This document shows, one piece after another, positions 9,567-16,998 of a DNA stretch of 64,000 bases. Below the pieces are notes generated by a model. That model had not been told where the DNA came from. It made no database searches and saw nothing but the letters and a program-made list of their open reading frames with translations. The translations under genes were made by a program, and so were the position numbers. The stretch comes from Sandaracinus amylolyticus (GTDB taxonomy: Bacteria; Myxococcota_A; Polyangia; Polyangiales; Sandaracinaceae). The stretch's first letter is position 1, and every line of letters starts with the position of its first letter. The DNA lies in the NCBI RefSeq assembly GCF_021631985.1, contig NZ_CP070225.1:744001-808000 (forward strand). The letters are read 5' to 3'.

Positions 9567-9770
9567 ATGGCAAGCGGTACTGTCAAGTGGTTCAACAATG
9601 CCAAAGGCTGGGGCTTCATCCGTCAGGACGAGGGCCCGGACGTGTTCGTCCACTACTCGCAGATCACCGGTGACGGGTTCCGCACGCTTCGCGAGGGCCA
9701 GATCGTCCAGTTCGAGCTGAAGCAGGGTCCTAAAGGACCCCTCGCCGAAGGTGTGAAGCGCGTCGACTGA
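9567..9770 (+). CDS. Cold-shock domain protein (CspA family)
   Basis: A single 67-residue cold-shock domain, the usual family length. It starts [18 protein letters not shown], which contains RNP1-type KGWGFI; RNP2 is DVFVHYSQI at about residues 29-37, and the C-terminus reads [11 protein letters not shown]. The family binds single-stranded RNA and DNA, melts RNA structure, and often acts in cold shock or general translation control. The ATG is fixed by the ggaggaag ribosome site 6 bp upstream and by homology starting at residue 3. A strong hairpin follows 25 bp after the stop, so it is probably a single-gene transcript. The plus-strand frame could be read further upstream, but nothing supports that start. 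Confidence 0.95.
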   Translation: MASGTVKWFNNAKGWGFIRQDEGPDVFVHYSQITGDGFRTLREGQIVQFELKQGPKGPLAEGVKRVD

Positions 9771-9795
9771 TCTCGTTCGGGGGGAAGAGATAGAC

Positions 9796-9829
9796 GAAGG
9801 GCCGCTCTCGATTTGCGAGGCGGCCCTTC
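9796..9829. terminator. Strong hairpin between convergent genes
   Basis: gaagggccgc (9796-9805) pairs perfectly with gcggcccttc (9820-9829), with an inner ctcg/cgag pair of arms around an attt-containing loop. No T-run follows, but T-poor hairpins are usual terminators at this GC content. It lies between the converging cold-shock gene and the 9904-10335 gene and could serve both. Confidence 0.7.
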
Positions 9830-9880
9830 ACGTTCCGTCGAATGGGGTCGACAGCCCCCGACCGGCTCACCGCACCGGCG

Positions 9881-9915
9881 GGACCTCAGCGCGTCGGAGG
9901 ACCTCAGCGCGTCGG
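9881..9915. repeat. Tandem duplication of a 17-bp unit spanning a stop codon
   Basis: The unit ggacctcagcgcgtcgg occurs at 9881-9897 and again at 9899-9915. On the minus strand each copy encodes the end of the 9904-10335 protein (Pro-Thr-Arg, stop), so the last codons and stop are duplicated in tandem just downstream of the real stop. Confidence 0.8.
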
Positions 9916-10335
9916 CGGAACATAGCGCTCGAGGCCCAGGGCCCAGCGCACCTCGTCGATCGCCGACTCGGTGTCGCCCGCGGGCTTGGTCCACGTCACC
10001 TCGTGCCAGACGTCGAGCACCTTGGCCGCGTCGATCGGGTCGTGGACCATCGTGGTGCCCGACCAGGTCTCGGCGTAGCCGCGCTCCTTCGCGTCGGGCC
10101 CGATCACCTCGCGCACCCGGGCGAACAGCTCGTCCGCGGTCGCGCCCTCGGGGAAGTCCGAGCGCTGCGAGCGCGCGGTGAAGGAGATCCGCATCTCGTC
10201 CCCGAGGAGCAGGCGCACGCCCGAGTCCATGATGTGGAGGCGAACGCGCTCGGCGACGTGGATCTCGGTCGGACGGGTCCGGTAGACCTCGATGCCCGCC
10301 GAGACGAGCTGCTCCTTCACCTTCTTGACGTCCAT
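9904..10335 (-). CDS. Small conserved-type cytosolic protein, function unknown
   Basis: A 143-residue product from ATG 10335 (MDVKKVKEQLVSAGIEVYR). The frame stays open further upstream, but that region is Cys/Arg-rich and unlike a protein, so the internal ATG is preferred. The sequence alternates strands and amphipathic helices (TEIHVAERVRLHIMDSGVRL; FARVREVIGP) and has no signal peptide, membrane segment or recognised motif. It looks like a compact alpha/beta domain. It is divergent from the patatin-like gene. The stop lies in a duplicated 17-bp unit. Confidence 0.7.
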   Translation of the reverse strand: MDVKKVKEQLVSAGIEVYRTRPTEIHVAERVRLHIMDSGVRLLLGDEMRISFTARSQRSDFPEGATADELFARVREVIGPDAKERGYAETWSGTTMVHDPIDAAKVLDVWHEVTWTKPAGDTESAIDEVRWALGLERYVPPTR

Positions 10336-10493
10336 CCTGCTCGGTGGGAGCGCGTCATACCGCGCCGCCGCGCCGCAGCGTACCACCGCCAGCTCCGCGG
10401 GAGCAACGCACGAGCGAGGTGCGCGCGACCCGCTTACGACGCACTGCGTCACCTTGCGGCATGACCGGCGGACCCGTACCGTGTCGCCGTCGG

Positions 10494-12044
10494 ATGGACA
10501 GGGTCGTCGTCGTTCGAAGCAACGCGCTCCCACCGCTGCCTCTGCTGGGAGTCCCCGGCGCGCGAGCCCAGACGGGGGGCGCCGTCGCGCTCGAGCGGGA
10601 GGGGCCAGGCGGGGCGCGTCGGATCGTCCGGGTGCTCCCGGCGGCGAGCGCGGACGGCGCGGTGGCGGTCGTCGGGCGCGGCGCCGACGTGCTGGTGCTC
10701 GACGCGCGGGGCGGCGGGCTGCCCCTCTGTCGCGAGGCGCACGAGCGCTTGTTCGGGCGGGGTGCGCTCTCGGGGCCGGTCCTGCCGGATCGCACGATCG
10801 CGGTGGTCGATCCCGGGCCCGAGGGGGCGAGCGCGGCGTTCGAGCTCGGACGGCGTGGCGTCGGGCAGGTGCTGGTCGCGCCCGAGCTCCACGAGCTCTT
10901 CGCGCGGGTCGACGCGATGCTCGCGGGGCGCGGTCGGGGGCGCATCGCGCTCTGCCTCGCGGGCGGAGGCATCGAGGGGCTGCTCTGGGAGCTCGGCGTG
11001 CTGCGCGCCCTCGAGGCGTGCCTCGTCGATCGCTCGCTGGTCGACGTCGACTTCTTCTGCGGGATCAGCGCGGGGTCGATCCTCGGCGCGCTGCTCGCGA
11101 ACGGGATCGGGCCCGACGAGATCCTTCGCGCGCTTACGGGGCAGGGCAGCGCACGGCTGGAGCCGATCCGCCGCTACGAGCTCTTCGATCCCGACGTCGC
11201 CGAGGTCGCGCGCCGCCTCGCGGGTCTGATCCGCGAGCTGCTGCGCGGAGGCGCCGGACCGCGCGGTGCGGTGTCGTCGCTCGCGCGTGCGGTGCCGCCG
11301 GCGGTGTTCGCGGGAAAGCGCCTCGAGCGCTGGCTCGAGCGACAGCTGACCTCGCCCGGGATGTCGAACCGGTTCTCCGGCCTGCGCCGTCCGCTCTACG
11401 TGGGCGCGACCGATCAGGACACGTCGGAGGCGATGCTCTTCAGCGCGAAGGCGACCCCCGAGGTGCCGGTGCACCTCGCGGCGCGCGCGAGCTCTGCGCT
11501 CGTGCCGTTCTACGCGCCGGTGCGCATCGGGAACCGCTGGTACATCGACGGCGCGTTCTCCCGGACCACGAACATGCGCGTCGCCGTCGACGAGGGCGCG
11601 ACCCTGGTGATCCTCGTCGATCCGCTGGTCCCGGTGCGCGCGCCGACGCCGGGGCACGTGCGGGCGCGGGGCGGCATCTACGGCACGATGCAGGGGCTCA
11701 AGGCGCTCATCAACGGGCGCTTCGACAAGGCGGTGCACGCGATCCGCGCGATGTACCCCGACGTCGCGTTCCACCTCTTCCGGCCCGAGCAGGACGACAT
11801 GCGCGTGCTCGCGGGCTCGCCGATGAAGGTGTTCTACCGGCGCGAGATCGAGGACATCGCGTACCGCACGACCCTCGAGCAGATCGCGACGCAACACCCG
11901 ACGCTCTCGCGCGACTTCGCGCTGCACGGCGTGCGCTTCCGACTGCCCGCGTCGGCGCCGCGCCAGGTGGTCCCGCAGGACGAGGAAGAGCGCGCGCTCT
12001 TCGACCTCGAGGCGCTCGGCATCGAGCCGGGCCACGTCGGCTGA
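10494..12044 (+). CDS. Patatin-like phospholipase
   Basis: A 516-residue product with a patatin core at about residues 155-370. The oxyanion loop is GGGIEG, the nucleophile elbow is GISAGS (Ser192), and the second catalytic residue is the Asp of DGAF (Asp352), so both members of the Ser-Asp dyad are present. The family hydrolyses acyl groups from phospholipids or related lipids. The N-terminal 150 residues are an extra alpha/beta domain of unknown role, and about 150 residues follow the core. There is no signal peptide, so a cytosolic or effector-like role is possible; secreted patatin effectors are common in predatory bacteria, but nothing here shows export. ATG 10461 is an alternative start, 11 codons earlier; neither has a clear ribosome site. 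Confidence 0.9.
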   Translation: MDRVVVVRSNALPPLPLLGVPGARAQTGGAVALEREGPGGARRIVRVLPAASADGAVAVVGRGADVLVLDARGGGLPLCREAHERLFGRGALSGPVLPDRTIAVVDPGPEGASAAFELGRRGVGQVLVAPELHELFARVDAMLAGRGRGRIALCLAGGGIEGLLWELGVLRALEACLVDRSLVDVDFFCGISAGSILGALLANGIGPDEILRALTGQGSARLEPIRRYELFDPDVAEVARRLAGLIRELLRGGAGPRGAVSSLARAVPPAVFAGKRLERWLERQLTSPGMSNRFSGLRRPLYVGATDQDTSEAMLFSAKATPEVPVHLAARASSALVPFYAPVRIGNRWYIDGAFSRTTNMRVAVDEGATLVILVDPLVPVRAPTPGHVRARGGIYGTMQGLKALINGRFDKAVHAIRAMYPDVAFHLFRPEQDDMRVLAGSPMKVFYRREIEDIAYRTTLEQIATQHPTLSRDFALHGVRFRLPASAPRQVVPQDEEERALFDLEALGIEPGHVG

Positions 12045-12094
12045 GCCGCGCCCCAAGACGGCTCGCCCGCTCCGGGCGCTCCCTTCCGCGCGCT

Positions 12095-12112
12095 CCGCAC
12101 GATCCCGTGCGG
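12095..12112. terminator. Short hairpin after the patatin gene
   Basis: ccgcac (12095-12100) pairs with gtgcgg (12107-12112) across a gatccc loop, 50 bp after the patatin stop and 47 bp before the next start. A weak terminator candidate with no T-run. Confidence 0.35.
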
Positions 12113-12159
12113 CTCCTCCGCCAGCGAGCACTCCCGCTGGGCTGCGCTATCGCTCCGGC

Positions 12160-13005
12160 GTGGTGACCGTCATCGACGCGCTGGGGCGCGAGGTCGTCGT
12201 CGCGCGCGAGCCGCGGCGCGTGGTGTCGCTGGTGCCGAGCGAGACCGAGTCCGTGGTCGCGATGGCCGGGCTCGAGCGGCTCGTCGCGCGCACCGCGTAT
12301 TGCGAGGAGCCGCGGGGAACGATCGAGTCGATCGCGACGATCGGCGGCACGAAGAACGTCGACGTCGACGCGGTGTGCGCGCTCGCGCCCGATCTCGTGC
12401 TCGCGAACCAGGAAGAGAATTCGCAGCGCGACGTCGAGGCGCTGATCGCGCGGGGCGTGAACGTGTTCGTGTCGTTCCCGTGCACCGTCGCGGCGGCGCT
12501 CGTGCACCTCGAGACGACCGCGCGGCTCCTGCACGTCGAGCCCTCGCGCGTCCCCGAGATCGATGCGCTGCGCGTCGCGCTCTCGCGTGCCGAGGCGCGG
12601 ATCACGTCGCGCCCGGTGCGGGTGTTCGCGCCGATCTGGAAGGACCCGTGGATGACGTTCGACGGGCGCACCTACGCGAGCGATCTCGTGCGGCTCGCGG
12701 GCGGCGTGAACGTGTTTGCGGATCGCGCGCGCCGCTATCCGCTCGCCGCGGATCTCGGGCGCGCCGAGGCGAAGCCGACGACGCGCGACACGCGTTATCC
12801 GCGCTTCGAGCTCGCCGAGGTCGATGCGCGCGCGCCCGAGCGCGTGCTGTTGCCCGACGAGCCGTACCGCTTCGGCGAGACGGAAAAGAGAGAGCTCGAG
12901 GCGCCGGGAAGGCGCGTCGAGCTCATCTGCGGGAAGGACCTCTTCTGGTACGGCGTGCGCGCCGCGGGAGCGCTCGAGCGTCTCGCGGCGCGCCTTTCGT
13001 CCTGA
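12160..13005 (+). CDS. Helical-backbone metal receptor / cobalamin-type ABC binding protein, no signal peptide
   Basis: A 281-residue product of the BtuF/FhuD-like fold. It starts with DALGREVVVAREPRRVVSLVPSETESV, the typical first lobe, and has a cobalamin-binding-protein-like segment VDVDAVCALAPDLVLANQEEN, then a long helix and a second lobe with TFDGRTYASDLVRLAGGVNVF. The family captures vitamin B12, haem or iron-siderophore in the periplasm for an ABC importer. This copy has no visible signal peptide, even from the earlier of two adjacent GTGs (12160, 12163), and no permease or ATPase lies next to it. It may be exported with a missed upstream start or may work inside the cell. Substrate unknown. 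Confidence 0.85.
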   Translation: MVTVIDALGREVVVAREPRRVVSLVPSETESVVAMAGLERLVARTAYCEEPRGTIESIATIGGTKNVDVDAVCALAPDLVLANQEENSQRDVEALIARGVNVFVSFPCTVAAALVHLETTARLLHVEPSRVPEIDALRVALSRAEARITSRPVRVFAPIWKDPWMTFDGRTYASDLVRLAGGVNVFADRARRYPLAADLGRAEAKPTTRDTRYPRFELAEVDARAPERVLLPDEPYRFGETEKRELEAPGRRVELICGKDLFWYGVRAAGALERLAARLSS

Positions 13006-13030
13006 CGCGCCTCAGGTCGTCGCCGGGCGA

Positions 13031-13056
13031 TTCGTTCCGTACGAGGCCGGAACGAA
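13031..13056. terminator. Hairpin between convergent genes
   Basis: ttcgttcc (13031-13038) pairs with ggaacgaa (13049-13056) across a 10-nt loop. It sits in the 72-bp gap between two converging genes and can serve as a shared terminator. Confidence 0.6.
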
Positions 13057-13077
13057 CCACCGCGCGACGACGCTCGG

Positions 13078-16000
13078 TCACATGTCGGGATCGGCGACGT
13101 TCGCCGCGCCGGGCGTGACCATCGCGGTCGTTGCCCAGTCCGTCGCCGCGTCGTTCGTGTCGCGTCCGTTCGGGATGCGGCTGATCGACGCGGTCGAGCC
13201 CACGTCCTGCGCGGTCGACGCGGTGCCCTCGACGAGGTTGTACGTGGTTCCGCTGATCGTCACCGCGGTGACCGGTCCCTCGTACGTGAGCGCGTCGAGC
13301 AGCTCGGTGCCGCGTAGGATCGCGATGCCGTCGTTCGGCCCGTTCTGCAGGTTGTCGGTCGCGGCCGTCCCAGGGAACGGCACGCGATCGACGCTGCTCG
13401 GGATCGTCACCGTGTCGCGCGCGATGACCAGGTACTCACCGGCGGCGAGCGAGCCGCTCAGCGCGACGCGGCCGTACTCGACCGGCCCGCTCATCGCCCC
13501 GCCGTTCACGAGCACGACGATCACGCCGGTGAGATCGAACGCGGTCGATCCCGGATTGTAGAGCTCGATGAACTCCACGTTGTCGCCCGCGCCGGGCATG
13601 TCGTAGTCGACCTCGTTGATCACGATCGTGCCGGCGCCGCCCGCGCTGACCTCGACGTCCGCAGTGCGCGTGACCGCGCCCATCGTCGCCGTGAGCGTCC
13701 CCTCGGCCGCGCTCGCGCCCGCGGTGAACGCGAACGTCGCCGTGGTCTCGCCCGCCGGCACGGTCACGCTCGGCGGCACCGTCCCGCCCGCGTCGACCGC
13801 GAGCGTGATCGTCGTACCGCCTGGAGGCGCGGGGATGTCGGTCGTCACCGTGAACGCCTGCATCTCTCCGACGCGCACGACCGCGGTGTCCGGCGTGAGC
13901 GTGAACGCGCCCGGCGCCTCGGTCGCGCCGAGCACGCGCACCTGCGCGGTGCGCGTCGTGCCGCCGAGCGTCGCGGTCACGGTTACCGGCGTGGGCGACG
14001 CCGCCGCGCCGGCCACGGGCACCTCGGCGCTCGCCGTGTTCGCCGGAATCGTGACGTCGGCGACGGTCAGGCCGCTGCCGGCGGTGATCGTCACGGTCGT
14101 CGCCGTCGGAACCGCTCGCGCGAGGCGGACCGTGAGCGGCGTCGGGAACGTCGCGGTCGGGCCCGCGCCCGCTTCGCGCACGTACGAGAGCGGAGGCCCG
14201 AGCTCGAGCAGCTGCGCCGTACCCGCGACGACGTCATCCGCGTTGCGCGGGTGCAGCTTGCTGTTCTCCCGGCGCCACGAGAGCACGCCGGTGATGGAGG
14301 TGAACGTCTCGCCCGCCGTCGCGAACGGCGTCAGGCGGAAGAAGAGGTCGTCGATGCGCAGGCCACCCGTCACCTCGAACTCGTAGGTCGGCGCGGTCTC
14401 TCCGCCCGCGGGCGCAGGCGCGACGTTGGTCACCGACACGTTCGTCACGCGCACGAGCACGCCCTCGAGCGCCTCGGCACGCGCGCCGCCGGTCGTGACG
14501 TCCGCGGGAGTGACATCGACCGGGGCGGGCACCGTGCCAGTGCCGGTCACCATCACGCTCGCAGCGGACGAGGAGATCTGCGTCTCGGCGAAGAACTCCT
14601 GGACCGTTCCGTCGATCGTGACCTCGTCGCCGATCGATTGCGTCGGCCCATCGCCGCCGACGAAGACGAACACGCCCGACTGGCCCTCGCCGTCGTAGTC
14701 CTCGTCGTCCTCCGCGACCTGCGCGTAGAAGCCGTTGCTCGCCACCGCCGTCACGACTCCGCGCACCACGACGCGCGTGTCGGCCGCGAACGTGCCGTCC
14801 TGCACCTCGTAGATCGTTCCGGGGCAGCCCGCGGCGCCGGGGTTCGCTCGCGTCGGGCACACGTCGCACGCGTCGCCCTTGCCGTCGTCGTCCATGTCCA
14901 TCTGATCGGGGTTCGACCGACCGGGGCAGTTGTCGGTCGTGTCGGGGACGTCGTCGCGATCTTGATCGTTCGGATCGAACGCCTCGCACGTCGTCGCGTC
15001 CGCCTCGAGCGGGCAGGGATCGCAGATGTCGCCCTCGCCGTCGTCGTCCGCGTCCGCCTGCGCGCCCATGTCGAGCGGGCGGATCGGGTTGAACATCGAC
15101 GGGCAGTTGTCCTCGGCGTTCGCGATCCCGTCGCCGTCGGAGTCGTCGGCCGTCGCGTTGCCGTCGTACTCGTTCGATCCGTCGATGCTCGGCATCGCGA
15201 CGACCGCGTCGGGGTACTCGGTACGGCGCGGATGGCAGCTCGGCTCGTCCGGGGGCGTCGCGCCGTCGCAGACGAAGAGCTGGTACTTGCGGTCGTTCGC
15301 CGCCTCGAGCGCTGCGAGGCTCATCCCGGTCTCGCGCATCACGCACGCGCGGCGCGGGCTGCCGCAGACGTCGATCGTGTCGCACGCATCGCCGGTGGGA
15401 AGCGCTGCGACGACGGCCGCCTCACCGTAGAGCACTTCTCCGCCACGCAGCACGAGCGCGACGTTCTCCGGCTGCGCGTCGATCACCGCGCGGTGCAGCG
15501 CGTTCACCGAGCCGTCGAAGATCACGAGGTCCGCGACGCGGCCCGGCGCGATCGACCCGAGCACGTCGTCGGTCGCGGTGGCGATCGCGCCGTTGAGCGT
15601 CGCCATGCGCCAGAGATCGAGATCGGAGAAGTAACCGTCCCAGTACTGCGCGTTGAGCTCGTCGGCGCACTGAAGCTCGCGGAGCATGTTCATCGAGCCG
15701 CTGTAGATCCAGTCGGTGCCCATCGCGATCGGCACGCCGAGACGGTCGTACTCGGGCGTGCGCGCAGTGTCGCCGTAGAGCGAGATGTTCGAGCGCGGCG
15801 ACCAGACGAGCATCGTGCCCTCTGCCGCGGCGTGCTCGATGTCGTTCGGCAGCAGGCCGATGCCGTGGATCATCGCGGTCTGCGGCTCGATGAGGTCGTT
15901 CGCGCCCTCCATGCGCATGCAGAGGAACTCGTTGCGCGCCTCGGCGTCGATGCCCTCGGAGACGTGCGGGGTGTACGCGTCCTCGCCGGCGATGCGCTCG

Positions 16001-16821
16001 GCGCTGTCTTCCCACGAGTAGCTACAGCCGCTCTCGCGCAGCGTTCCGCCGCTGTCGCCCAGGGGGAACGTCTGGTAGTAGGTCTCTGCCTGGCCGAGGC
16101 CTTCCATGTTGGCGCCTGCGCTGTCGAGGTTCCGCATGAGCCCCGAGCTGCCGCCCGATCCGTTCACCGCCGTCGCGCCGCCGATGATCATGCGGAGCTC
16201 GGCCCACTGCATCTCGGCCTGCGACGCGCGACCCGGCGGCCGGAAGTCGTCCGAGTGATCGCGCAGGCCGCGGCGCCAGTCGTGCCGGTGCTCGAAGCGC
16301 TCGTTGGTGCCGGCGAACGTCGGCTCCGTCGGAAGGCCCTGATACGTCATGTGCTCGTGCGCGTTGACGAGGCCGGGCGAGAGCACGCCGTCGGGGCACG
16401 AGACGCGCGTGGCGCCGCTCGCGCCTTCGGCGCTCGCGCAGTCGCAGTCGGCGCACACGATCGAGCCCGTCGCGTTGACGAGCACCTGGCCGCCCGCGAG
16501 CACGCGGCCGTCGGCCATCAGGACGTCGGCGGTGATCAGCAGGTTCGCGTCACCCGCGGTGGTCTCGCAGATCGCGCCGCCGGGCAGCGAAGGCGCGTCG
16601 GCGGCGGGGCACTCGACGATCATCACGTCGTCGCCGCCACCGCCGTCGGGCATGCCGCCGTCGGGCACCTGCGCATCGACGTCTGGGGTCTCGCCGTCGG
16701 GGCGCGGTCCGCCGTCGACGGTGCCGCCGTCGTCGTCGTCGCCGCAGCCGGTCGCGAGCATCGCGGGGACGAGAGAGATGGAGAGGAGAGCTGCGACCCG
16801 AAGCAGCCGTGCAACGTCCAT
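13078..16821 (-). CDS. Mosaic surface lipoprotein: amidohydrolase, thrombospondin type 3 repeats and lamin-tail domain
   Basis: A 1247-residue product from ATG 16821. The signal peptide ends in LATGC (C26), followed by an Asp/Gly-rich linker, so it is a lipoprotein. Residues about 75-510 form an ATZ/TRZ-type amidohydrolase: metal ligands H155-E-H157 in LVNAHEHM, a further His in TAMIHGIG, and the metal-binding Asp in AMGTDW (D370). Calcium-binding thrombospondin type 3 repeats follow (DSDGDGIANAEDNCP and two more, to about residue 690). Then come a TIYEVQDGTF module resembling OB-fold exodomains, a Calx/Ig-like region, and a lamin-tail domain (TIVINEVDYD, then NVEFIELYNPG) near residues 1060-1200. 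It probably sits on the cell surface and hydrolyses an amidine- or amide-type substrate, which I cannot identify. It is divergent from the RHS gene. Confidence 0.88.
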   Translation of the reverse strand: MDVARLLRVAALLSISLVPAMLATGCGDDDDGGTVDGGPRPDGETPDVDAQVPDGGMPDGGGGDDVMIVECPAADAPSLPGGAICETTAGDANLLITADVLMADGRVLAGGQVLVNATGSIVCADCDCASAEGASGATRVSCPDGVLSPGLVNAHEHMTYQGLPTEPTFAGTNERFEHRHDWRRGLRDHSDDFRPPGRASQAEMQWAELRMIIGGATAVNGSGGSSGLMRNLDSAGANMEGLGQAETYYQTFPLGDSGGTLRESGCSYSWEDSAERIAGEDAYTPHVSEGIDAEARNEFLCMRMEGANDLIEPQTAMIHGIGLLPNDIEHAAAEGTMLVWSPRSNISLYGDTARTPEYDRLGVPIAMGTDWIYSGSMNMLRELQCADELNAQYWDGYFSDLDLWRMATLNGAIATATDDVLGSIAPGRVADLVIFDGSVNALHRAVIDAQPENVALVLRGGEVLYGEAAVVAALPTGDACDTIDVCGSPRRACVMRETGMSLAALEAANDRKYQLFVCDGATPPDEPSCHPRRTEYPDAVVAMPSIDGSNEYDGNATADDSDGDGIANAEDNCPSMFNPIRPLDMGAQADADDDGEGDICDPCPLEADATTCEAFDPNDQDRDDVPDTTDNCPGRSNPDQMDMDDDGKGDACDVCPTRANPGAAGCPGTIYEVQDGTFAADTRVVVRGVVTAVASNGFYAQVAEDDEDYDGEGQSGVFVFVGGDGPTQSIGDEVTIDGTVQEFFAETQISSSAASVMVTGTGTVPAPVDVTPADVTTGGARAEALEGVLVRVTNVSVTNVAPAPAGGETAPTYEFEVTGGLRIDDLFFRLTPFATAGETFTSITGVLSWRRENSKLHPRNADDVVAGTAQLLELGPPLSYVREAGAGPTATFPTPLTVRLARAVPTATTVTITAGSGLTVADVTIPANTASAEVPVAGAAASPTPVTVTATLGGTTRTAQVRVLGATEAPGAFTLTPDTAVVRVGEMQAFTVTTDIPAPPGGTTITLAVDAGGTVPPSVTVPAGETTATFAFTAGASAAEGTLTATMGAVTRTADVEVSAGGAGTIVINEVDYDMPGAGDNVEFIELYNPGSTAFDLTGVIVVLVNGGAMSGPVEYGRVALSGSLAAGEYLVIARDTVTIPSSVDRVPFPGTAATDNLQNGPNDGIAILRGTELLDALTYEGPVTAVTISGTTYNLVEGTASTAQDVGSTASISRIPNGRDTNDAATDWATTAMVTPGAANVADPDM

Positions 16822-16998
16822 GAGGCTCCGTGGGGGATCGAAAAAAATGGAAGCCCCCACGATTCGAGACGCGTGTGATCCCGTCAAGCGCCTTCTGCTC
16901 ACCCGGCACAGGCTCGTCTCCCAGTCGTCGCCTGCGCGGCGGCGACCCCCACGTCGTCGCTGTTGACCTGCCTCCAGCCGGTGACGTAGGGTGCACAC
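16822..16998. promoter_or_regulatory. Divergent promoter region between two surface lipoprotein genes
   Basis: This 177-bp gap separates the divergent starts of the amidohydrolase lipoprotein (16821, minus) and the RHS lipoprotein (16999, plus), so it must carry promoters for both. It contains an AT-rich patch around 16837-16850 (gatcgaaaaaaatgg) close to the minus-strand start. I could not assign -35 and -10 boxes with confidence. Confidence 0.4.

Noticed and set aside
12160-13005. The binding protein as part of a full ABC importer
   Set aside because: No permease or ATPase gene is adjacent and no signal peptide is visible.
14251-16878. A plus-strand frame of about 875 codons opposite the amidohydrolase lipoprotein
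   Set aside because: It is antisense shadow; the minus-strand gene has a signal peptide, metal ligands and repeats.
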